Source: Alphaproteobacteria bacterium
GTDB lineage: Bacteria > Pseudomonadota > Alphaproteobacteria > MED-G09
Assembly (NCBI GenBank): GCA_018658685.1
Contig: JABHUT010000203.1
Coordinates: 1 to 5,308, forward strand
DNA: 5,308 nucleotides
Reading direction: 5' to 3'
The notes under the pieces are model-generated. The model did no database searches, was not told the DNA's origin, and saw nothing but the letters and a program-made list of their open reading frames with translations. A program made the position numbers and the translations under genes. Each line of letters begins with the position of its first letter. Positions within the stretch are counted from its first letter, which is position 1. Below are positions 1 to 5,308 of this stretch, piece by piece.

Positions 1-2
1 TA

Positions 3-569
3 TCTGATATACATTTTGAAGCAGGGTATATTCCAGAAGATCAAGATCGTAACAAATTTGCACAAGCATTAAGGGCTATCGGAGAGCCAATTCAAGGTCA
101 AGACTCAAAGAGTATATCAATGGGTCATCTTTTATCACAATTACTTGAAGTTACTGGTCAATTTGAAATGAAAACTCAGCCCCAACTATTATTACTTCAA
201 AAAACTATGGTGGTTACTGAAGGTGTGGCAAGAGAATTTAATCCTGATTTAAATATTTGGAGTCTTTCAGAGCCAATATTAGATAATCTATCAAACATAA
301 AAAACTTTGACCTATCAAAGATCCGATTCTCTAAAGAATCTATCAATTCTAATGCTAAGGATATTTATGACTCAATAATAGGTGATATAGAAAAAACAAA
401 AAAAGATTTCAATAAAATTAGAAGAGCATTTGGTGATGATGGATTAAAGATTGATAAAAAATCATTGATTCTTATTACCGAGAACGAAACATCAAGATCA
501 AATCAACCTAAGATTACTATTTTTATAATATTAATATTAATTCTCTCTATCCTATTGATAAATAAATAA
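3..569 (+). CDS. ubiB: UbiB, ubiquinone biosynthesis atypical kinase/ATPase (3' part only)
   Basis: This is the C-terminal 188 residues of UbiB, the membrane-associated ABC1/ADCK-type kinase-like ATPase needed for aerobic ubiquinone synthesis. The frame is open from base 3 to the TAA at 567-569, so the ATG at 120 is an internal methionine and not a start. The stretch FEAGYIPEDQ (visible residues 5-14), the run QALRAIGEPI shortly after it, and TQPQLLLLQKTMVVTEGVAR (about 58-77) closely match the conserved C-terminal part of proteobacterial UbiB, beyond the kinase core. The kinase motifs themselves are upstream of the window. The last 18 or so residues (about 171-186) form a very hydrophobic Ile/Leu segment, consistent with the C-terminal membrane anchor of the family, although here only one clear segment is visible where E. 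coli UbiB has two. It lies 72 bases before coaBC on the same strand, an arrangement common in Alphaproteobacteria, usually with ubiE upstream. Confidence 0.94.
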   Translation, partial: SDIHFEAGYIPEDQDRNKFAQALRAIGEPIQGQDSKSISMGHLLSQLLEVTGQFEMKTQPQLLLLQKTMVVTEGVAREFNPDLNIWSLSEPILDNLSNIKNFDLSKIRFSKESINSNAKDIYDSIIGDIEKTKKDFNKIRRAFGDDGLKIDKKSLILITENETSRSNQPKITIFIILILILSILLINK

Positions 570-570
570 A

Positions 571-632
571 TTAACTTTTTAAAATATTCATTCTTTTATA
601 TATTTATAGCAATTTTAGGTATTTTAAGTTAA
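571..632. repeat. Imperfect A/T-rich inverted repeat in the ubiB-coaBC gap
   Basis: The only gap of note between genes (570-641) holds an inverted repeat. The left arm at 571-586 (TTAACTTTTTAAAATA) pairs with the right arm at 620-632 (TATTTTAAGTTAA) through 13 base pairs, leaving a three-T bulge on the left and a loop of about 33 bases. It sits between the UbiB stop and the coaBC start and its right arm ends nine bases before the ATG. It contains almost no G/C pairs, so it does not look like an intrinsic terminator. It could be an operator-like or RNA element, or chance in very A/T-rich DNA. I see no convincing sigma-70 promoter or strong Shine-Dalgarno sequence in the gap. Confidence 0.25.
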
Positions 633-641
633 AGCATCATT

Positions 642-1850
642 ATGAAGAAAATACTTTTAATAGTTAGTGGGGGTATAGCCGCTTACAGAGCTCTAGACCT
701 TATTAGAGAAATTAAAAGACGTGGTGATGACGTAACTTGCGTTTTAACTAAAAGCGCAACTCAATTTGTACAACCATTGTCTTTTGGAGCCCTTTCACAA
801 AATAAAGTTTATATGGATCTTTTTGATCTAGAGAGTGAAACAAATATTGGACATATAAAATTATCAAGAGATGCTGACTTGATCGTTTTAGCTCCAGCAA
901 CAGCAAATATATTAGCAAAAATGTCATATGGTGTATCTGATAGCCTGGCAACTTCTATTCTATTAGCTAATAATAAACCTCTTTTAATCGCGCCATCAAT
1001 GAATGTAAAAATGTGGAATAACCCAGCAACAAAAGAAAATATAGAAAAGTTGAAGTCCTATGGTCATATTTTTGTTGGCCCAGATGAAGGTGAGATGGCT
1101 TGTGGTGAAGTTGGTTCAGGTAAGATGTCTAAAGTTGAAGATATATATAAGGAAATAGAGCTATTGCTAAGCCCAGGTCCATTAAAAGGAAAAAAGGCAC
1201 TTGTTACATCAGGACCAACTATAGAACCCATCGATCCAGTAAGGTTTATCTCTAACAGATCATCTGGTAAACAAGGTCATGCCATTGCTGATAGATTGAG
1301 TAAATTAGGTGCTGATACCCATCTTATTACCGGCCCTGTAAATATACCTTATCCAGAAAATGTTTTAGTTACAGAAGTAAATACAGCAGAAGAGATGTTG
1401 AATGCCTGCAAAGAATCTATCCCTGTTGATATCTCAATTTTTGCTGCAGCTGTTTCAGACTGGAAAGCATCGGAGATATCAAAAAATAAAATAAAAAAAT
1501 CCATAAATAATCAAAATGATGATGAGATGGTCTTAACTATGATGCAAAATCCAGATATACTTAAAACAATTAGCGAGACAAATACAAATAGACCAAAGCT
1601 TGTGGTAGGATTTACTCTGGAGACAGAAAATTTGATAAAATCAGCTAGATCTAAAATGCTAAATAAGTCTTGTGATTGGATGATTGCAAATAGTCATGTT
1701 CAGGAAAACCAGAGCGTTTTTAATAATGATATGAACGAAGTATCCTTCCTAACTAATAACTCAGAAGAAAATTGGGGTTTAATAAGTAAGCAATGTGTCG
1801 CTGAAAACCTTTGCAACAAAATTATTAAATTCTTTGATAGTGCTGCATGA
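642..1850 (+). CDS. coaBC: Bifunctional phosphopantothenoylcysteine decarboxylase / phosphopantothenate-cysteine ligase
   Basis: This cytosolic fusion enzyme (CoaBC, formerly Dfp) joins cysteine to 4'-phosphopantothenate and decarboxylates the product to 4'-phosphopantetheine, two consecutive steps of coenzyme A synthesis. At 402 residues it has the usual length. The N-terminal flavoprotein (CoaC, about 1-180) shows the opening VSGGIAAYRA (8-17), the likely catalytic histidine in HIKL (H71), the PSMNVKMW motif (118-125, N121) and the MACGEVGSGKM loop (152-162) with the active-site cysteine C154. The C-terminal synthetase (CoaB, about 185-400) has TSGPTIEPIDPVRFISNRSSGKQG-type sequence around N205, AAAVSDW (268-274), the KIKK lysines (283-286) and GFTLETE (323-329). 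The last motif usually reads closer to GFAAETE. The start is placed at the ATG that puts the SGGIAAY loop at the family position, although no clear Shine-Dalgarno sequence precedes it. Its TGA overlaps the dut ATG (ATGA), implying coupled translation. Confidence 0.97.
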   Translation: MKKILLIVSGGIAAYRALDLIREIKRRGDDVTCVLTKSATQFVQPLSFGALSQNKVYMDLFDLESETNIGHIKLSRDADLIVLAPATANILAKMSYGVSDSLATSILLANNKPLLIAPSMNVKMWNNPATKENIEKLKSYGHIFVGPDEGEMACGEVGSGKMSKVEDIYKEIELLLSPGPLKGKKALVTSGPTIEPIDPVRFISNRSSGKQGHAIADRLSKLGADTHLITGPVNIPYPENVLVTEVNTAEEMLNACKESIPVDISIFAAAVSDWKASEISKNKIKKSINNQNDDEMVLTMMQNPDILKTISETNTNRPKLVVGFTLETENLIKSARSKMLNKSCDWMIANSHVQENQSVFNNDMNEVSFLTNNSEENWGLISKQCVAENLCNKIIKFFDSAA

Positions 1851-2317
1851 AAAATTTACAATTAAAAATTCTTGAAAATGGTTATGGCCTCCCTATACCA
1901 AAATATGAGTCTGAAGGTGCTGCGGGTTTAGATTTATTAGCAGCAATCAGTGAGAGTAAGAATATAATAATTTTACCAGGAAAAGCAGAAATGGTTCCAA
2001 CTGGTATTGCTATCGCTCTACCTAAAGGTTTCGAGGCTCAAATAAGGCCGAGATCTGGACTTGCGGCTAAAAATGGTATTACAATTTTAAACTCACCTGG
2101 AACAATTGATAGTGATTATAGGGGTGAAATTTCTGCGATGCTCATTAACCATAGCAAAGTTAATTTTGAAATTGAGAGGGGCATGAGAATAGCTCAAATG
2201 GTAATTGCACCTGTAGTTCAATTTAATCTAATAAAGACTGAAACCCTTGATGAAACAAAAAGAGGAGCTGGTGGGTTTGGTTCTACTGGAATAAGTGCAA
2301 AAGATGAATGCAAATGA
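1847..2317 (+). CDS. dut: dUTP diphosphatase (trimeric dUTPase)
   Basis: Hydrolyses dUTP to dUMP and pyrophosphate, keeping uracil out of DNA and supplying dUMP for thymidylate synthesis; cytosolic and expected to be a homotrimer. All five dUTPase motifs are present in order: I, EGAAGLDL (23-30); II, RPRSGLAAKNG (67-77); III, GTIDSDYRGEI (85-95), with the catalytic aspartate D88 and the base-stacking tyrosine Y91; IV, RGMRIAQMVI (111-120); V, the glycine-rich RGAGGFGSTG (139-148) that closes over the phosphates. Length (156 residues) is typical for bacterial enzymes. The start ATG is embedded in the coaBC stop as ATGA, and no Shine-Dalgarno sequence is evident, so translation probably depends on coaBC. 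The coaBC-dut (dfp-dut) pairing is widespread in Proteobacteria. Confidence 0.97.
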   Translation: MKNLQLKILENGYGLPIPKYESEGAAGLDLLAAISESKNIIILPGKAEMVPTGIAIALPKGFEAQIRPRSGLAAKNGITILNSPGTIDSDYRGEISAMLINHSKVNFEIERGMRIAQMVIAPVVQFNLIKTETLDETKRGAGGFGSTGISAKDECK

Positions 2318-3065
2318 TTCCATTAAGAGGTATTCTAGACAGATAATATTAAAGGAAGTTGGAGGGCAAGGACAAAAACTTCTTATGAAATCTAAAGTTT
2401 TAATAATCGGATTGGGCGGACTTGGTTCACCTGTTTTGCAATATTTAGCTGCTTCAGGGGTAGGAACAATTGGATTGGCAGATAATGATAAGGTTGATTT
2501 ATCAAACCTTCATCGTCAAATAATATTTTCACTTAAAGATATTGGCTCTTATAAGGTAAGCAAAGCAAAAAAATTCATCGCATCAGTAAACTCTGATATC
2601 AATGTTATCCCGTATAAAAAAAAAGTAGACTTACTTAACGTAGATAAAATTATATCTGAATATGACATAATAGTTGATTGTACAGATAATCACTCCAGTA
2701 AGCTTGTTATTAATGATGCATGTTATAGAAGTAAGAAAACTCTTGTATATGCATCAGTTTCGGGATTTTTTGGTCAAGTATCAACTTTCAAGTCTTTTAA
2801 AATAGATGGCACTGGAATTCCTTATCCTTCATATCGATGCTTGAAAATCAATCAAAATAACGAAGATGATTGCGAGCACCTTGGAGTTTTAGGTCCTATT
2901 GCCGGTGTATTGGGCTCAATTCAGGCTACTGAGGTAATAAAGCAAATTTTAGGTGAAAAAGAGAATCTTTTGGGCCAATTATTAATATTTGACGGATTGA
3001 GCTATAGAATGAAATTAATAAAAATCAATTGGGATCAAAACAACCCATTGAACGGAAAATCATAG
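2304..3065 (+). CDS. moeB: MoeB/ThiF/HesA-family E1-like adenylyltransferase, lacking most zinc ligands
   Basis: Enzymes of this family activate the C-terminal glycine of a small sulfur-carrier protein (MoaD for molybdopterin, ThiS for thiazole) as an acyl-adenylate. The 253-residue protein (counted from the ATG at 2304) has the family start RYSRQIILKE (9-18), the nucleotide-binding GLGGLG (36-41), DNDKVDLSNLHRQ (60-72) with D62, N68, R71 and Q72, lysine K84, and DCTDN (125-129) with the Mg/ATP aspartate D128. C190 in DDCEHLGV aligns with the conserved C187 of E. coli MoeB. The zinc site is largely lost: the first CxxC reads PSYRC (only C179 remains) and the C-terminal CxxC is absent, the protein ending DQNNPLNGKS. 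There is no rhodanese domain. The carrier protein is not in the window, so MoeB, ThiF and HesA-like roles cannot be separated; the symbol follows the usual name at this locus. The start overlaps dut by 14 bases; an in-frame GTG at 2295 (three residues longer) is an alternative. Confidence 0.85.
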   Translation: MNANDSIKRYSRQIILKEVGGQGQKLLMKSKVLIIGLGGLGSPVLQYLAASGVGTIGLADNDKVDLSNLHRQIIFSLKDIGSYKVSKAKKFIASVNSDINVIPYKKKVDLLNVDKIISEYDIIVDCTDNHSSKLVINDACYRSKKTLVYASVSGFFGQVSTFKSFKIDGTGIPYPSYRCLKINQNNEDDCEHLGVLGPIAGVLGSIQATEVIKQILGEKENLLGQLLIFDGLSYRMKLIKINWDQNNPLNGKS

Positions 3066-3070
3066 TAATC

Positions 3071-3595
3071 ATGTTTAAACATAATATTATATTTATAACT
3101 TTTCTTTCCCTTTTAGGGTCAGGCTTTTCACTTAAGGCTGCTGAGATCGAAAATAACTGGGGCTCATTAAAGTATAACAAAACTTATTTACGGACTGGGC
3201 CTTCAAAAGACAATAAAGTAATGTGGGTCTACAAAAGAAAAGGCCTTCCAATTAAGATAATTCGCAAAAAAGATGATTGGAATTTAATACTTCTACCTCA
3301 GAACCAAAAAGGATGGATCAGCTCGAGCCAGTTTTCAAAGAGGAGAACAGCTTTTATTAAAGAAAGAGCTAGCGAAACTGAAAAAATTATAAAAAATAAG
3401 AAACCGCTTACTATAAAAGATATAAACAATAATCCAGTTGCATATGTTCATAATGGTGTAATTGTAAAATTATTAAAATGTGCAAGTGACCTGTGCGAAG
3501 TAGAGATAAATATAAAAAAAGAAAAATATTTTTTTAAAAACTCATATAGGCTTAATGGTTTTATAGAAAAAGATTATTTATGGGGCGTTAAGTAG
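3071..3595 (+). CDS. Exported protein with two SH3-like repeats (SH3_4/DUF1058 type)
   Basis: A 174-residue protein probably secreted to the periplasm. Residues 1-24 form a signal peptide: MFKHN, a hydrophobic core IIFITFLSLLGSGF, then a likely cleavage after LKAA. The first SH3-like repeat (about 33-95) has the hallmarks LRTGPS (40-45), MWVYKRKGLPIKI (51-63), W70 and KGWISSSQFSKRRTAF (80-95). A second, more degenerate repeat (about 112-173) ends GFIEKDYLWGV and has C137 and C142, which might form a disulfide outside the cytosol. Such domains are thought to bind peptidoglycan or other envelope ligands; no enzymatic domain is present, and the exact role is unknown. The ATG at 3071, 5 bases after the preceding stop, is chosen over the in-frame ATG at 3029, which lies inside the E1-like gene and would put a charged extension ahead of the signal peptide. 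The Shine-Dalgarno sequence is weak. The 3' end overlaps the convergent DUF3501 gene by 8 bases. Confidence 0.85.
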   Translation: MFKHNIIFITFLSLLGSGFSLKAAEIENNWGSLKYNKTYLRTGPSKDNKVMWVYKRKGLPIKIIRKKDDWNLILLPQNQKGWISSSQFSKRRTAFIKERASETEKIIKNKKPLTIKDINNNPVAYVHNGVIVKLLKCASDLCEVEINIKKEKYFFKNSYRLNGFIEKDYLWGVK

Positions 3596-4175
3596 AAAAA
3601 TCATCAACAAGAGTACTCACGCTCTCTTCGCCTAAAACTGCAATATGGTTATAGTTCTTATGCTCGATACATAGACAAACCCTTGATTCTTTAGATAAGA
3701 ATTTTGCTTTTTGATCTTCTGTAAAATCAAAATGTAGAAAATGAACTGAAGAAGTCTTTCCTTTTGAGTTTGTTCTTTCTACATCAGATTCAAATCTTGC
3801 TTTTATTTTATCATTAGCTACTTCCATTGAAATATATTCTTCAACGTTTCCAATTGAAGATAAAAATTCATGCCGTAAATTCTCATCAGCTATTTCGAAC
3901 ATTAAGGTAGTTACCAAATTGGAGCCCTGAGGAATTAGAGGATTATAAGCATATAGCTCATCTTCTAACTGTCCTTCTGGGGCACCTTCAACAAATAACA
4001 TTTCTTGAATCTGATAAAGCATAGTTTTATATGATTCAAAATAAAAAGTGGCATAAGGCCCAACACTTATACGTCTCTTCTTTTTATAAGATATTAGATC
4101 TATTCTTTTTTGTTTTCTTATTTCACCATATTTATCATTTGGGAGAATATCATCGACATTTATTTTTATCATCAT
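3588..4175 (-). CDS. DUF3501 family protein
   Basis: A 195-residue soluble protein with no signal peptide or membrane segment. It resembles the DUF3501 family, whose biochemical function is not established. Conserved-looking blocks are DILPNDKYGEIR (9-20), KKRRISVGPYATFYFE (32-47), YQIQEML (54-60), ELYAYNPLIP (73-82), LVTTLMFEI (87-95) and VHFLHFDF (144-151). Two cysteines (C167, C169) lie near the C-terminus, too few to suggest an iron-sulfur cluster of its own. Its ATG overlaps the TGA of the upstream iron-sulfur protein gene as ATGA (4172-4175), so the two are almost certainly co-transcribed and translationally coupled. A second ATG follows directly and could equally be used. In many bacteria this gene follows an HdrD/GlpC-like iron-sulfur protein gene and a rubrerythrin gene, suggesting a role with them in redox or peroxide handling. 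That role is inferred from context only. The TAA lies inside the convergent SH3 gene. Confidence 0.86.
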   Translation of the reverse strand: MMIKINVDDILPNDKYGEIRKQKRIDLISYKKKRRISVGPYATFYFESYKTMLYQIQEMLFVEGAPEGQLEDELYAYNPLIPQGSNLVTTLMFEIADENLRHEFLSSIGNVEEYISMEVANDKIKARFESDVERTNSKGKTSSVHFLHFDFTEDQKAKFLSKESRVCLCIEHKNYNHIAVLGEESVSTLVDDFST

Positions 4176-5308
4176 TCGCTCATTTCTTCTTTATTTAAAA
4201 ATCCATATGATACAGCCATTAACTCTACTGGATGACCAGAACGAATTTTTTTACTATTATCTTCGTCTTTAAGAATGTCTTCTTTGGTAACTTGGGATAA
4301 ATGTTTTGATGCTAAAGGACAACTTGAAACAACGTAAGATGGATTGGATTTAGCAACTTGCCTTGCTGCTGGTTTACCAACTTTTCTTGCAAGTTCATGG
4401 GTTGGTGAAAGTACACCAAAGGTCCCTCCATGACCTGAACATCTCTCAACAATTGATATATCTGCATCAGGAATAAGCTTAAGAAGCTCATTAGATTTAG
4501 CCCCCATATTTTGAGCTCTTGAATGACAAGCAAGATGAAGAGAGATACCACCATCAACTGGCTTCATTCCATCAACAAGACCCTCATTTTTCGAAATATC
4601 TACAATATACTCATCAATATCAAAAGCATTTTCTGATAATAATTTGATTGATTTATTTTCTGGAAGAATTAATGGCCACTCATATTTCATCATTAAGGCA
4701 CAAGAGGAAGTTAGCGCGATAACATCATAACCTTGCTCTATAAAACTTACAAAACTCTCTGCAATCCTTTCGGCTGATTCTGAGACTTTCTCAATGTTAC
4801 CCTGTTCTAACATTGGCATTCCACAGCATTCTGGATAATGAACCTTAATCTGAACTCCTTGAGCCGCTAAGACAGATAAAGAAGCTTCGGCAATCTCTGT
4901 TCGATTAAAATTAGCATAACATGATGTATAAATAACAGCTTTTCGTTTTTTAGCATTACCATCACTATTGGCTAGAGGAATTTTAATTCTTCTCATATCA
5001 AATTTTGGAAGCAAGACTCTGTAGTCAATACTAAGAAAATAATCCAAAATTTTTCTAAAAATTTTATTATTCAAGTTTGTAAGAAAATTAAAAAGAAAAC
5101 CAAAATATTTTCCAATCTTACCGTTTCTATCCATCTGAGCTAACTGATTTTGCAAAAAGGGTGGCTTGCCTATCTTAGCAACCTCTACAGCTCTAGCACG
5201 CAGCATTAGATGCGGAAAATCTATATTAAATTCATGAGGTGGAACATAAGGACACTTTGTTAGAAAACACATATCACACAAAGTACAAGAATCAGCAATT
5301 TTTGGGAA
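4172..5308 (-). CDS. Iron-sulfur protein with CCG domains (HdrD/GlpC-like), 5' end missing
   Basis: The reading frame is open to the window edge, giving 378 C-terminal residues; the true start lies beyond 5308. Visible residues 8-20 carry a 4Fe-4S ferredoxin cluster, CTLCDMCFLTKCP (C8, C11, C14, C19), followed by YVPPHEFNIDFPHLMLRARA. Relatives carry a further ferredoxin-type cluster nearer the N-terminus, which would be outside the window. Two cysteine-rich (CCG) domains follow: the first with TSC (C130), ECCGMP (C161, C162) and SSC (C203); the second with ACH (C261), CSGHGG (C290, replacing the usual CCGxGG) and SSCPL (C330). Such domains bind [4Fe-4S] clusters in heterodisulfide reductase HdrB/HdrD and in GlpC, where they move electrons between a partner and a thiol or quinone pool; the substrate here is unknown. 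There are no membrane helices apart from a mildly hydrophobic stretch around 69-95. The gene is coupled to DUF3501 by ATGA, and a rubrerythrin gene is expected upstream. Confidence 0.9.
   Translation of the reverse strand, partial: FPKIADSCTLCDMCFLTKCPYVPPHEFNIDFPHLMLRARAVEVAKIGKPPFLQNQLAQMDRNGKIGKYFGFLFNFLTNLNNKIFRKILDYFLSIDYRVLLPKFDMRRIKIPLANSDGNAKKRKAVIYTSCYANFNRTEIAEASLSVLAAQGVQIKVHYPECCGMPMLEQGNIEKVSESAERIAESFVSFIEQGYDVIALTSSCALMMKYEWPLILPENKSIKLLSENAFDIDEYIVDISKNEGLVDGMKPVDGGISLHLACHSRAQNMGAKSNELLKLIPDADISIVERCSGHGGTFGVLSPTHELARKVGKPAARQVAKSNPSYVVSSCPLASKHLSQVTKEDILKDEDNSKKIRSGHPVELMAVSYGFLNKEEMSE

Noticed and set aside
120..569. Separate 149-residue gene starting at the ATG at 120
   Set aside because: The frame is open upstream to base 3 and the residues before the ATG continue the conserved UbiB sequence, so the ATG is internal.
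570..641. Sigma-70-like promoter for coaBC using TATATT-like sequences near 597-604
   Set aside because: Several TATA-like hexamers occur by chance in this A/T-rich gap, and no good -35 match lies at the usual spacing (TTAACT at 571 is 20 or more bases away).
748..951. 67-residue minus-strand open frame inside coaBC
   Set aside because: It lies entirely opposite the well-supported CoaC domain, shows no recognisable motif and is best explained as a shadow of that gene.
3514..3540. Possible terminator for the minus-strand unit in the A/T tract (seven A, five A, then seven T and five A)
   Set aside because: Any hairpin here would be made only of A/T pairs with almost no loop, so it does not meet the usual form of an intrinsic terminator. 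The tract encodes a Lys/Phe-rich stretch of the SH3 protein.
3611..3618. Perfect 8-base palindrome GAGTACTC
   Set aside because: It is short, lies within the DUF3501 coding sequence and has no second copy or flanking structure that would suggest a regulatory site.
4312..4557. 81-residue minus-strand open frame inside the iron-sulfur protein gene
   Set aside because: It is a frame-shifted shadow on the same strand as the CCG-domain gene, which carries the conserved cysteines in the other frame.

Overview
This is an A/T-rich window (by eye about one third G+C) with no mobile elements, RNA genes or CRISPR. It looks like chromosomal housekeeping DNA from an alphaproteobacterium with a compact genome. 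The evidence is the UbiB C-terminus, which reads like alphaproteobacterial UbiB, the ubiB-coaBC-dut-moeB-SH3 gene order, very short gaps and several start/stop overlaps. A marine, streamlined lineage is plausible, but this cannot be settled from one window.

Plus strand, 1-3595: the 3' end of ubiB (ubiquinone biosynthesis) is followed by a 72-base A/T-rich gap. Then comes a tightly packed run of coaBC (two steps of coenzyme A synthesis), dut (dUTPase), a MoeB/ThiF/HesA-type E1-like adenylyltransferase and a small exported protein with two bacterial SH3-like repeats. coaBC/dut share ATGA, dut and the E1-like gene overlap by 14 bases, and the SH3 gene begins 5 bases after the previous stop. These four genes are probably co-transcribed, possibly with ubiB.

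Minus strand, 3588-5308: a two-gene unit reads toward the first group. It consists of an iron-sulfur protein with cysteine-rich CCG domains (HdrD/GlpC-like), whose 5' end lies outside the window, and a DUF3501 protein that starts in an ATGA overlap with it. Elsewhere this pair commonly lies beside a rubrerythrin gene, which would be expected just past position 5308. The function of the set is not established. The two gene groups meet tail to tail with an 8-base overlap of coding sequence and no visible terminator between them.

The points most worth a second look are: (i) the E1-like protein lacks three of the four cysteines that bind zinc in E. coli MoeB; (ii) the poorly characterised iron-sulfur/DUF3501 pair; and (iii) several misleading start codons. 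The TTG at 5281 lies inside a cysteine cluster, the ATG at 3029 lies inside the preceding gene, and a GTG at 2295 competes with the ATG at 2304. I see no convincing evidence of a wholly new system.
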